Below, one piece after another: positions 25,631-34,989 of a stretch of DNA of 64,000 nucleotides. Location of the stretch: the NCBI RefSeq assembly GCF_019754945.1, contig NZ_JAEUWU010000001.1:124001-188000 (forward strand). The letters run 5' to 3'. The stretch is from Corynebacterium pseudokroppenstedtii. GTDB lineage: Bacteria > Actinomycetota > Actinomycetes > Mycobacteriales > Mycobacteriaceae. Below the pieces are notes generated by a model. It had not been told where the DNA came from. It worked only from the letters and a program-made list of their open reading frames with translations, and searched no databases. How positions within the stretch are numbered: the stretch's first letter is position 1; every line of letters begins with the position of its first letter. The translations under genes and the position numbers were made by a program.

Positions 25631-28600
25631 ATGACTGCGTATCTTCTCCATGTTTTGTGGCCGGTGCATTCCGGCATGCATGTGTGGGTGGAGGAGACCG
25701 ATGGTCACAAGGTGGTGGCTAATTATTCTGACCTGCCACGTGACCAATTTCCGCAGGTCATTCTGGATGCGTTAACCAATCGTGGGCGGCGGACGGTGGC
25801 GCCGCGGCGTGCGAACGCTGTGCTATCAACGCCAAAAGGGCGGCTCCGCGAGTTGACAATCCCGACAGTGGAGTTCACTCCGGATCAGGCGGTTGATTTC
25901 CTGATAGCGCTGGCCCGGTTGCAGGACAATGATGAGCTTCCGGAAGACGTGGGTATCGCGCCGGAAACGGAATTCGTGCTCACCCTCTTGCGCGGATTGG
26001 AAAAGCTCCGCATGTCGGGGCGTGTCCTCTTTCGAATGCAGTGGGTTGACCAAGAATGGATTCCGATGTGGCAGCCCGCCGTCGGCATGGCGGAGCGTGT
26101 CTGGCTGGCCCAGATGGTTGAGGCAACACCAGAGGTGCTAACGCTCTCCGGCGGCCGTGATCTCGCTGAACGAATTTCCGTCCCACTTATCGACGCCTTA
26201 GCACGGCGGACGTTGGTCTCTATGCCCGATCAAGAGGAGATTGTTCAGCCTTTGGTCCGCTCACTTATTGACGGATCACCGTTGGATCGGGCGACCGGGT
26301 CGATGGTCGTCGATATCAATACGTGGCGTAGCAAAATGTCGTCGGAAAGCTATGACCTCATCTTTATTGTCCATGAACCCGACGATGTGGAAACGGAAGA
26401 ACCGCGTTTTAATCCCGCGGATCCGCGTGCCGCCCGCGGACTGGCCGAAGCGGACATAGTCCGCGATGAAGGCGCTTCCCGGCTCATCGATACAACTGAC
26501 GACGTTCATGACTTCGGTGCCACTGCTACTGGACCTGAGCCTGAAATTCAGTGGAGAATCCGTTTGGCTTACCGCTCGGGTACCGACGCGCCCGCACCGA
26601 TCCCGCAGCCGATCAATGACCCTGCTCTTCGCAAGCGTGTGGACGAGCAACTAGAGCGGGCATCCCATGTGTGGCCGCAACTCGCCACATATGGCATTGA
26701 TCCTGATACGCGCGACTACCTTTTATCCACGAACGACATTGTGGAATTCATTGACCGGGGTGCAGATGCGCTTCGGCACATAGGGTTCCGTGTCCTCGTT
26801 CCGGCGCCATGGACAAAAGAAAAAGTCCGAGTGTCGCTGTCAGCGCAGCCCGCGGTGGTGAACGGTCCGGGTGACGCGAAACTGGGTTTCGACCAGCTCT
26901 TGGACTTCTCATGGTCCGCATCTATGGGTGGCACCCAACTATCGCCCGCGGAGGTAGATGACCTCCTGCAATCCAGCACGGACCTCGTCAACATCCGAGG
27001 GAAATGGGTGCAGGCAGATACGCGCGTGCTCAAAGCGGCATCGAAGCACTTATCATCCCTGGTAAACAGGACTTCTGGCAAGGACAACAGCGGTACCGAC
27101 GAGAGTCAGGTAACAGTAGGCCAGCTACGTCATGCTACCGACGAGATTCGTCGCGATCTTCGTGACGATGGTGAAACAGGATCAATTATTGCCGACGGAA
27201 TAGCCGCGTCACCTGGCGACGGTGACGAGGATCCCGACGATCCTAACGCGGACGACGCCAGCGTGATGGTGGAGGCAGCGACGTGGATTAGTGCGCTTAT
27301 CGGGGTGAATAAAGCCATTGCGCCTCAGCGCATGGATACGCCGTCGGGCATCACTGTTGAGCTGCGAGAATATCAGCGTCGAGGTTTTGACTGGCTCGCG
27401 TGGATGACGTCGCAACATCTTGGCTGCGTGCTGGCTGATGATATGGGCCTCGGAAAAACACTGCAGACACTGACGCTCTTAGCCTATGAAAAAGAAAATG
27501 CGGTGCCCTCAGGGCCGGTCCTTGTTATTGCTCCGACATCAGTGATTGGGAACTGGATTGCGGAGGCAAAAAAATTCGCGCCGGGCCTGAGCACCTACTT
27601 ACACCACGGTCCAGAGCGGCTCGAAGGTGAAGCACTGACGGACAAGATCGCCGAAACCGACCTCATTGTCACCACCTACTCCATTGCGACGCGTGATCAA
27701 GAAGTTTTAGGGAGGACGTACTTTCACCGCATCGCTATAGATGAAGCCCAGCAAGTGAAGAATCCCGGAACGAAGAATGCGAAAGCAGTTCGGACCCTGC
27801 AGGCATCTCACCGGCTTGCGCTGACCGGCACACCCGTCGAAAACCGGTTGGATGAGCTGTGGGCAGTGATGGATTTTTGTAATCCAGGCCTCTTTGGGAA
27901 ACGTAACGAGTTTCGTGACCGATACTCGATCCCCATTGAGCGATACCATGACGACAACCTCACAGCGGACTTAAAAGCGCTCACGCAACCATTCATTCTC
28001 CGGAGAGTGAAGACCGATCCCGCTGTTGTTGATGATCTTCCCGAAAAGAACGAAGCCGTATTGGTAGCAGAGATGCTTCCGCAACAGGCGAGCTTGTATA
28101 AAGCCGTCACGGCCACAGTGGCTAAGGAACTCGAGTCCAAACAGGGAGGAATGGATCGTCGTGGCCTCATATTTAAGCTGCTCACAGGGTTAAAGCAGAT
28201 ATGCAACCACCCCGCGCAGTACCTGGGGGACGATTCGCCATTCTTGGACGGATCCCACCATCGCTCCGGAAAAGTCGCCACCGCCGAACCACTCGTGGAT
28301 GAAGCGCTCCAGCAGGGGCGAAAGGTGCTGATCTTCACGCAATTCGTCGTGTTCGGGAATATGCTCAAGACATATTTCAACAACCGATATGGAATTGACG
28401 TGCCTTTTCTTAATGGCTCGGTAGAGAGAAAAGAACGGGACCGCATGGTGAACACTTTTAATTCCCCGGCGGGCCCGCCGATCATGATTCTGTCTCTCCG
28501 AGCAGGAGGAACCGGCCTGAATCTCACCGGAGCTAGTGTTGTTATTCACATGGATCGGTGGTGGAACCCAGCCGTCGAAAATCAAGCTACTGACCGTGCG

Positions 28601-28876
28601 TATCGCATTGGCCAAGAACACGACGTCAGTGTGTATAAGCTAATTAGTAAAGGAACGATCGAAGAAAAAATCAACGATATTATCGAAGGGAAACTCCAGC
28701 TGGCCAGCGCCGTTGTCGGCACTGGTGAGGCCTGGATTTCCGAGCTGTCAGACGATGAGCTTCTCCAGTTGGTCGCCATGAAGGAATCCACAAAGCCTAT
28801 TCGGTCCGAATACACCAACGCTCGGGCGCGGCATAGCCTGCCAACGACCAGCAATGCCGGGAGACATCATGAGTGA
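25631..28876 (+). CDS. SNF2-family DNA helicase/translocase
   Basis: A 1081-residue SWI2/SNF2 ATPase. The N-terminal 580 residues match the bacterial SNF2-associated type (opening MTAYLLHVLWPVHSGMHVWVEE). The motor follows, with Walker A DDMGLGKT at about 601-608, DEAQ at about 704, LTGTPVENRLDELW, and the C-terminal lobe with SLRAGGTGLNLTGAS and DRAYRIGQ. Such proteins translocate on duplex DNA and remodel protein-DNA complexes. ATG 25631 fits the family N-terminus; the frame is open further upstream but carries no similarity. Its stop overlaps the SWIM gene by eight bases, the first link of a four-gene operon. In mycobacteria a similar SNF2 protein (HelZ) also precedes a SWIM gene. Confidence 0.93.
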   Translation: MTAYLLHVLWPVHSGMHVWVEETDGHKVVANYSDLPRDQFPQVILDALTNRGRRTVAPRRANAVLSTPKGRLRELTIPTVEFTPDQAVDFLIALARLQDNDELPEDVGIAPETEFVLTLLRGLEKLRMSGRVLFRMQWVDQEWIPMWQPAVGMAERVWLAQMVEATPEVLTLSGGRDLAERISVPLIDALARRTLVSMPDQEEIVQPLVRSLIDGSPLDRATGSMVVDINTWRSKMSSESYDLIFIVHEPDDVETEEPRFNPADPRAARGLAEADIVRDEGASRLIDTTDDVHDFGATATGPEPEIQWRIRLAYRSGTDAPAPIPQPINDPALRKRVDEQLERASHVWPQLATYGIDPDTRDYLLSTNDIVEFIDRGADALRHIGFRVLVPAPWTKEKVRVSLSAQPAVVNGPGDAKLGFDQLLDFSWSASMGGTQLSPAEVDDLLQSSTDLVNIRGKWVQADTRVLKAASKHLSSLVNRTSGKDNSGTDESQVTVGQLRHATDEIRRDLRDDGETGSIIADGIAASPGDGDEDPDDPNADDASVMVEAATWISALIGVNKAIAPQRMDTPSGITVELREYQRRGFDWLAWMTSQHLGCVLADDMGLGKTLQTLTLLAYEKENAVPSGPVLVIAPTSVIGNWIAEAKKFAPGLSTYLHHGPERLEGEALTDKIAETDLIVTTYSIATRDQEVLGRTYFHRIAIDEAQQVKNPGTKNAKAVRTLQASHRLALTGTPVENRLDELWAVMDFCNPGLFGKRNEFRDRYSIPIERYHDDNLTADLKALTQPFILRRVKTDPAVVDDLPEKNEAVLVAEMLPQQASLYKAVTATVAKELESKQGGMDRRGLIFKLLTGLKQICNHPAQYLGDDSPFLDGSHHRSGKVATAEPLVDEALQQGRKVLIFTQFVVFGNMLKTYFNNRYGIDVPFLNGSVERKERDRMVNTFNSPAGPPIMILSLRAGGTGLNLTGASVVIHMDRWWNPAVENQATDRAYRIGQEHDVSVYKLISKGTIEEKINDIIEGKLQLASAVVGTGEAWISELSDDELLQLVAMKESTKPIRSEYTNARARHSLPTTSNAGRHHE

Positions 28877-30002
28877 CACACCAAATAATCACTCGCGATC
28901 GGGCGATAAGCGTCGCCGTCTCACCGTCGACGATAACGTTATTTACCTAAACTTCGGTCGAAACCGGGAAACCGCTGACGCAGATAAGGAAGAGACCGCG
29001 ACCCCTAATCGACGTGCGCGTCAATCTCAGCACGGGGGATCTGCGACGTCAGTGAACCGACACTCAGGGGGAAAGCGACGCTCTAGTTCTCGTCGTCCTC
29101 GTCGCCGCGACGACCGCAGTGCGCACCCGTGGCCAGCCTCAGTAATCATGCGTCAACTCGATGACAATACCGAGGCCGGGAGGAAGAAGCGGGGCCGCGA
29201 TTACTTCCGGCAGGACTCCGTCCTGCGAGTGGACGTCGAGGATTGGCAGATAGTCGCGCAGGTGATGGGGTCTCAGCCGGAGCCGTTCACCATTCATGCG
29301 TATGTTCCGCATGACCCCGATGCCGTCGACCACGCTATTAAGTACCTGGCCGACGATGACCAGGCACACGACAGTTTTGTGCATGCACAGGAAGACCGTC
29401 GCCTCGAAAGCATGCTGTTCCCGTTCGATGATGCACGGTGGTCATGCAGCTGCCCTGACCCGGACCCGTGGTGCAAACATATCTATGCCGTTGGCCTATA
29501 TCTGCAAGAGCGGTTTACCAGCGACCCTTTCAGTATTCTCCGCGTGGCCAACACCACCGTAGCGGACATCTCGCGACGAGTTCATCAGGCCCAGGGATAC
29601 CCAGAGACTGGACACGGGACGTCGTCATCGACTCCGGATCTCCCCAGCTCTGATGCATTCGGACAGAACAACGCAACAGCGCGACGTGGATGGGATGCAG
29701 GTGGAGGCAATTTGTCTGCTTATGGCGTCGATGGCCAGCAGACCGACCCCGAGACGTTTTGGGGCGTGCCCACCAACTACCCGGCTCCGCCGGACATGAA
29801 GAAAACATCGGCCCTGGAAGACCATGACCAACAAGCCCTCATGAAAGTTCTCAGTTGGGTTTCCTATGGGGCGGTGGGGCAGCTCAGCGCACGCAGTGAC
29901 CTCGAAGATGCTTATCATCACCTCATGAGCGCACCGCCAGAAATGGCTCACCCCGACGAACAACAAGAACACGCAGATACGACACCGGATGACGAAGGAT
30001 AA
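28869..30002 (+). CDS. SWIM zinc-finger protein
   Basis: A 377-residue protein with the SWIM signature CxC-xn-CxH as WSCSCPDPDPWCKHIYAVGLYL at about residues 191-212. The N-terminal third is basic and disordered (SGGKRRSSSRRPRRRDD). SWIM domains bind DNA or protein and are often encoded beside SNF2 motors in Actinobacteria, so it is likely the SNF2 partner. ATG 28869 follows GGGAGA; an upstream in-frame ATG at 28854 lacks a site. It overlaps the SNF2 gene by eight bases and ends two bases before the metallophosphoesterase gene. Its exact role is unknown. Confidence 0.88.
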   Translation: MSDTPNNHSRSGDKRRRLTVDDNVIYLNFGRNRETADADKEETATPNRRARQSQHGGSATSVNRHSGGKRRSSSRRPRRRDDRSAHPWPASVIMRQLDDNTEAGRKKRGRDYFRQDSVLRVDVEDWQIVAQVMGSQPEPFTIHAYVPHDPDAVDHAIKYLADDDQAHDSFVHAQEDRRLESMLFPFDDARWSCSCPDPDPWCKHIYAVGLYLQERFTSDPFSILRVANTTVADISRRVHQAQGYPETGHGTSSSTPDLPSSDAFGQNNATARRGWDAGGGNLSAYGVDGQQTDPETFWGVPTNYPAPPDMKKTSALEDHDQQALMKVLSWVSYGAVGQLSARSDLEDAYHHLMSAPPEMAHPDEQQEHADTTPDDEG

Positions 30003-30004
30003 TT

Positions 30005-31252
30005 ATGGCTCCCTCACACTCTCACCCCGAGAAAGTAACACGCACGATTAACCACGGGCATTCCTCAGCGCGCGGTCATGCTCGCATTCTCCACACCTCA
30101 GACTGGCAGCTCGGAATGGAACGGTGGTTCCTGAAAACAGACAAAAGCACGAATAACGACGACGGTGGCCTTGATTCCCAAGCGCTCTACACGCAAGCTC
30201 GGTTTACGGTCATTAAGCGAATGGCAGATATAGCCCATGACCGGCAGTGTGATGCTGTCGTTGTCGCTGGAGACGTCTTTGATTCGCCGCAGGTAGAGGA
30301 GCGCATACAGAGCCGCTTTATTGAGGCGATTGAACGCTTCGCTCCGATCCCCATCGCGTTTTTACCTGGTAACCATGATCCCTACCAGATTGGGAGCGTG
30401 TGGAACTCGTCATTTGCTAACCGCATACAAGAGGCGGGTGGAATCATTATTTCCGACAATTCCATCCACCACCTTGGCGGTATTGAAGTTGTAGGAGCAC
30501 CGCTGACCAGCAATAAACCAACTGAAGATACGGTCTCGGCTGCCTTACGCAGTCTTGAACCGTCTTCCGGGGTCCGGGTCCTGATAGGACACGGTCAGCC
30601 CCGACGGGATTGGTATGAGTCTACGGCTCACGCAGATCACGCGGTCGACCTGGACAACGTTGATCAAGCATTAAGTACTCATAAGGTCGACTACATCGCC
30701 ATGGGAGATACCCACTCCGTAGAAGAACTCGATGACCTTGGAGGTATGTGGTTCTCCGGATCCCCTGAGCCAACTGATTTGGACGATCGTGAACGAGACT
30801 CCGGATACTGCTTAGTTGTTGATATTGATGTCGCCGATGGAACAACGACGTTGACCGTTGATCCTGTCCATGTGGCCGAGTGGTCCTTCCATTCCGATGT
30901 GCGCGAAGTGAACACTGACGCAGATATAGAACAATGGTTTTCTGATCTCAATGACATGCGTGACGCCTCAACGACCGTCGTACGAAGCACGCTCTCCGGA
31001 AGAATCAGCCTTGAACAAGATAGCCGGATAGAGCAGTACAGACAACGCTTAGCTTCTAAGTTCGCGGCCTTTTATGACCATGAGGGTAAAACCAAACTCA
31101 GCATTGTGCCGGATTCCCTCGATGCAGATGCCTTTAATTTACACGGGTATTTTCGGAAAGTTCTCGACGATCTTGATCCTGAAGACGATACCGATAGGGA
31201 AGCGCTAAGAATTCTTTACCAACTTAATCAGAAGTATCAGGAAAGCGAGTAA
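30005..31252 (+). CDS. Mre11/SbcD-like metallophosphoesterase (nuclease subunit)
   Basis: A 415-residue calcineurin-like phosphoesterase with the Mre11/SbcD motif series: HTSDWQLG, VVAGDVFDSP, LPGNHDP, LIGHGQP and MGDTHS. These supply the two-metal (Mn2+) ligands of DNA exo/endonucleases. The C-terminal region (about 300-415) is acidic and helical, where partners bind the ATPase. The gene is followed after five bases by a Rad50-like ATPase, the usual SbcD-SbcC or YhaO-YhaN order. Size and pairing match the uncharacterised M. tuberculosis pair Rv1277/Rv1278. The catalytic residues look intact. Confidence 0.9.
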   Translation: MAPSHSHPEKVTRTINHGHSSARGHARILHTSDWQLGMERWFLKTDKSTNNDDGGLDSQALYTQARFTVIKRMADIAHDRQCDAVVVAGDVFDSPQVEERIQSRFIEAIERFAPIPIAFLPGNHDPYQIGSVWNSSFANRIQEAGGIIISDNSIHHLGGIEVVGAPLTSNKPTEDTVSAALRSLEPSSGVRVLIGHGQPRRDWYESTAHADHAVDLDNVDQALSTHKVDYIAMGDTHSVEELDDLGGMWFSGSPEPTDLDDRERDSGYCLVVDIDVADGTTTLTVDPVHVAEWSFHSDVREVNTDADIEQWFSDLNDMRDASTTVVRSTLSGRISLEQDSRIEQYRQRLASKFAAFYDHEGKTKLSIVPDSLDADAFNLHGYFRKVLDDLDPEDDTDREALRILYQLNQKYQESE

Positions 31253-31257
31253 TCGTC

Positions 31258-33978
31258 ATGAAAATTCACAAAATTGATATTAGTAACTTCCGTACTATCG
31301 ACCACGTTACTTTAGAATTCCCGGACACTGGTGTAACAGTGATTTCTGGACCGAATGAGGTGGGGAAATCTAGTGTTGTTAAAGCACTGACGATGTGGAA
31401 GTCTGCCACGTATTCAAGCTCAAAAGCGGAAGTTAAAGCTGCCAAACCCGTGGACAAGGATGTTGCTCCCGAAGTTACCGTGGAGATGACCGTCGACGGA
31501 CAGCACTTCTCGATGTACAAGAGATGGCTGAAAAACTCTCAAGCAGAACTTACGATTCTTAGTCCACAGCGAACAAGCAAAACCGGAAAAGACGCAGAGA
31601 AATGGGTTGAGGAGGTGTTTTCCTCGAGCGACCAATCATTGCCTTTTGACGCGTTGACGGTCAGTCAGGCCAGTGGGACATGGGATTTCCTCGATGTCGG
31701 AAACTATGCTGCACTCGAAAACAGTCTCTCCGAATCTGATGGGACTGACGATAGCGACGCGGTTGGTTTGCGAGGAGGCATTAAGAGTGAGTTTGAAAAA
31801 TACTTCACAGCAGCCGGCAAACCGCGAGCAGGTGTGCATAAGGACGCTATCAGTGGGTATGAAAAGGCAAAGAAAGATGAAGAAGATGCCGAGCAAGCTG
31901 CAGAAAAATTAGCGAATTTGCGAGTAGAGTTGGAGAGAATCACCCACAAACTCGACGACAATAAAAAAACACTTATCGACGTGGGTGTGCTACTGGATAG
32001 TGCGCAAAACGAAAAAAAGAAAATCGATGAGGCTCAAGCGAAACTGAAGCAGGCGGAACAAGATCGGAAAGACGCTGAAACTGCGCTCCAACATCAGCGA
32101 GAGTTAAAGCAAAGTCGGACGCAGCTTCGCGACGACTTTGCCGAACGCAAGCAGCAGGCAGCGAAGGCAGAAGAAAGATATAACCAAGTAGCAAAACAAG
32201 CTGAATCCTATGAGGGGCGGCTCAAAGCTGCTCAAGATACGTATGACGATGCGCAGCGGGTTAAAACGTGTGCGGATTTAGAGTTGGACAAGCTCAAAAT
32301 TCACAGAGATTGGGCAGAGGCCACGAAGGGAGTCGAACAGGTTCGGGCCAAGCTACTCTCAGGAGATGCTGCTAACCAGCGTCGACGAGAAGCTGAGAGC
32401 AAACTCAATGACGCCTCATCCACTATCGACGATGACGCGTTTGATGATTTGAAAAAGAGTCAAGAGGCGTGGCGTAACCAAGAAGAGGCCTTAGGCCTTG
32501 CGGTAGGGACTATCCATATCGAGGGTCCTGACGGGGACGACGCTGTAGGGGAATACCCCATGGATAGGCCCCAGCGCATTGAACTAGGGGAATACACACT
32601 GGAAATCCGCCCCTCTGCTGAAATGAGTGACCGAAGGAAAAGCGTCGATTCCGCTCACGAGATCTTCAAAGGCTTGTTAAAAAAACATGGGTTGGAATCC
32701 TTTGATGACGCCGAACAACGTCATCATGCCTATGCCCAGGCTCGCAATGAACGTGATGCCGCACAGCGTGATCAAGAAATAGCATGGGGAAACCAACCAC
32801 GTGAAGCCATAGAGGCGAAGCTACAAGAGCTGAGTCATTCTGTCGACGACTGTGAAGAGCAGTATCAAGAACTCCTCGATCGGGAGGAACAGAGTGCTTC
32901 TGGCCATGATTCAGATGGTGACCTTACATCCACAGGGCGAGCTCATGAGGTGTTAAAAGTTGACGGTGCGCCGTCGAGTGAGGACATTCGTCGAGCTAAG
33001 GCGGATAGGGACCGTTCAGAGCACGCGTATAATGTGGCACACCGCGAACTGGAGAAACTTCGTCAAGAAGATGTGTCCGCCCAGCTATCGCGTGAGAAAG
33101 CCAATCGCGATTCGGCGAACAAAGAACGCGACAGAGCTTTAGAAAAGTTAGCCGAAGCGCAGGCGGCTCTTTCCGACGAGGTTCTGGCTAATAACTTCCA
33201 CGAAGCGGAAGAGCAGTGGGATTACCGACGTGACGCATACGACAAAGCTGTCCGAAATCTCAAGGCCCTTGACCCCGAGCAGAACACTAAAAAACTCGAG
33301 GACGCCAAACGTCGAAAACGAGCTCTTGTACAGGCAATCGACAGCTCGAAGGAACAACAGAGCCATCTTCGAGGACTGATTGAAGGATTCGGGTCGCCTG
33401 ATGCAGATCTTCAGGAGAAAAAGACGATCCTCAAGCAAAAAGAAAACACTCTCAAGGCTGTCACGATGCGAGCCAACGCTATTCGCCGCTTGTATGAGCT
33501 GGTGGAAAAGCACTACGAGGATGCGAAGAAAGAGTACCTCGAGCCATATATCAACCTACTTACTGAGAAGGCTGGTCACGTTTTCGGCCCGGATGTGTCA
33601 TTTACGTCAGAGGACGATGCCGCTCACGGCGGATCAACAGGCAGGAAAAACAGGGGTACAAAAGCCGCTAGCGAGTCGACGATCTCGAAGCGCGTCCTTA
33701 ATGGTCGAGCAGTTAATCTCGCCGAGCTCTCCGGTGGTGCAGCCGAGCAACTGCAAATCATCCAGCGCCTGGCAGTCGCTGAGCTGGTTGGCAATCAAAG
33801 CGTGCCTGTCTTCCTCGATGACGCCCTGGGCTATGCGGATACCGAGCGGGCCAGGAAAATGAATGAACTTCTGACGGAATCAGGAAAGAAACACCAGATC
33901 ATCGTCATGACGTGTGTCCCTGAACGGTATAAATCTGTCCAAGCAGCGAAAACGATTGAAATGACCGGAACTGAGTGA
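31258..33978 (+). CDS. Rad50/SbcC/YhaN-like AAA ATPase with long coiled coils
   Basis: A 906-residue SMC-like ATPase. Walker A is GPNEVGKSS (residues 31-39). A long Glu/Lys/Ala/Gln-rich coiled coil spans about 200-760. Near the C-terminus come the ABC signature LSGGAAEQLQ (about 823) and Walker B VFLDDALGY (about 849). Three single Cys are seen but no CxxC, so the Rad50 zinc hook is absent, as in the YhaN group. It probably forms a DNA-end or DNA-loop processing complex with the upstream phosphoesterase. By eye the gene is richer in A (AAA and GAA codons) than its neighbours, partly due to coiled-coil composition. It is the last gene of the operon. Confidence 0.9.
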   Translation: MKIHKIDISNFRTIDHVTLEFPDTGVTVISGPNEVGKSSVVKALTMWKSATYSSSKAEVKAAKPVDKDVAPEVTVEMTVDGQHFSMYKRWLKNSQAELTILSPQRTSKTGKDAEKWVEEVFSSSDQSLPFDALTVSQASGTWDFLDVGNYAALENSLSESDGTDDSDAVGLRGGIKSEFEKYFTAAGKPRAGVHKDAISGYEKAKKDEEDAEQAAEKLANLRVELERITHKLDDNKKTLIDVGVLLDSAQNEKKKIDEAQAKLKQAEQDRKDAETALQHQRELKQSRTQLRDDFAERKQQAAKAEERYNQVAKQAESYEGRLKAAQDTYDDAQRVKTCADLELDKLKIHRDWAEATKGVEQVRAKLLSGDAANQRRREAESKLNDASSTIDDDAFDDLKKSQEAWRNQEEALGLAVGTIHIEGPDGDDAVGEYPMDRPQRIELGEYTLEIRPSAEMSDRRKSVDSAHEIFKGLLKKHGLESFDDAEQRHHAYAQARNERDAAQRDQEIAWGNQPREAIEAKLQELSHSVDDCEEQYQELLDREEQSASGHDSDGDLTSTGRAHEVLKVDGAPSSEDIRRAKADRDRSEHAYNVAHRELEKLRQEDVSAQLSREKANRDSANKERDRALEKLAEAQAALSDEVLANNFHEAEEQWDYRRDAYDKAVRNLKALDPEQNTKKLEDAKRRKRALVQAIDSSKEQQSHLRGLIEGFGSPDADLQEKKTILKQKENTLKAVTMRANAIRRLYELVEKHYEDAKKEYLEPYINLLTEKAGHVFGPDVSFTSEDDAAHGGSTGRKNRGTKAASESTISKRVLNGRAVNLAELSGGAAEQLQIIQRLAVAELVGNQSVPVFLDDALGYADTERARKMNELLTESGKKHQIIVMTCVPERYKSVQAAKTIEMTGTE

Positions 33979-34061
33979 TTACTGGAAACTGAGTGCTGCT
34001 GGCGCAACCTCACCACGTTCTACATTGTGGATCAATACTTGAAAGGACGAGAATAGACAAC

Positions 34062-34982
34062 ATGTCAGACGACAAGAAAAATACGGAAAATGCGCGAGAA
34101 GCAGAAAGCGTGACCTCCAGTAGCGTCGATCAAGGCGAAAAGCCACGCGTGCCCGTCACCGATGTTCTCAATACTCCGCCCCAGCGCGACGACCCCATCT
34201 CTTTCCTCACAGATATGGATGGTGTGTTGGTCAAAGAAGGCGAGATCATTCCCGGCGCGGATGAGTTCCTCAATGAGCTCCGCGAAAATGACGTCGAATA
34301 TATGGTGCTCACCAACAATTCGATCTATACCCCGCGCGATCTCTCGGCTCGTTTAGAGCGAACGGGGATTGACATTCCCGCCGAGCGTATCTGGACATCG
34401 GCCAAAGCCACGGCCGCTTTTCTCGCTAGCCAGAAAGAAGTCTCGACAGCGTACGTCGTCGGTGAATCCGGATTAACCACTGCGCTTCACGAAATAGGGT
34501 GGATTCTGACTGACTCGGATCCCGAATACGTTGTGCTCGGGGAAACCCGCACCTATTCCTTCGAGGCCATTACGACAGCGATTCGGCTCATCCGCCGAGG
34601 TGCAAAGTTTATTTGCACTAATCCCGATATCACGGGCCCATCGCCGGAAGGGGTGCTGCCCGCGACCGGTGCTGTTGCGTCTCTGATTCAAACGGCATCG
34701 TTGAAGGAACCCTATTACGTCGGTAAGCCGAATCCGATGATGATGAGGTCGGCCCTTCGCCGTATCGGTGTCCACTCCGAGAACACCATTATGGTGGGCG
34801 ATCGCATGGATACTGACATCAAGGCCGGAATGGAAGCCGGTATGAAAACAATCCTCGTCCGGTCCGGTATTACCGATGACGACATGATTGAGGACTTCCC
34901 CTACCGGCCGAGTCGCGTGATTGACTCAGTCAAAGATCTTGTGGGGAATGTCCACGATCCCTGCGGGGAATTTGACGAGTAG
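34062..34982 (+). CDS. HAD-IIA family phosphatase (NagD-like)
   Basis: A 306-residue HAD hydrolase. After a 45-residue Ser/Glu/Lys-rich disordered head comes the nucleophile motif DMDGVL, then LTNNS (motif II), the lysine in VGKPNP, and GDRMDTDIKAG (motif IV). This is the type IIA cap group of NagD and p-nitrophenyl phosphatases, which dephosphorylate sugar or nucleoside phosphates. The substrate is unknown. The ATG has only a distant AAAGGA (34042-34047). It is 83 bases after the ATPase gene and is probably a separate unit. It is convergent with the broken sirtuin gene, eight bases apart. Confidence 0.88.
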   Translation: MSDDKKNTENAREAESVTSSSVDQGEKPRVPVTDVLNTPPQRDDPISFLTDMDGVLVKEGEIIPGADEFLNELRENDVEYMVLTNNSIYTPRDLSARLERTGIDIPAERIWTSAKATAAFLASQKEVSTAYVVGESGLTTALHEIGWILTDSDPEYVVLGETRTYSFEAITTAIRLIRRGAKFICTNPDITGPSPEGVLPATGAVASLIQTASLKEPYYVGKPNPMMMRSALRRIGVHSENTIMVGDRMDTDIKAGMEAGMKTILVRSGITDDDMIEDFPYRPSRVIDSVKDLVGNVHDPCGEFDE

Positions 34983-34989
34983 AAGAAGG

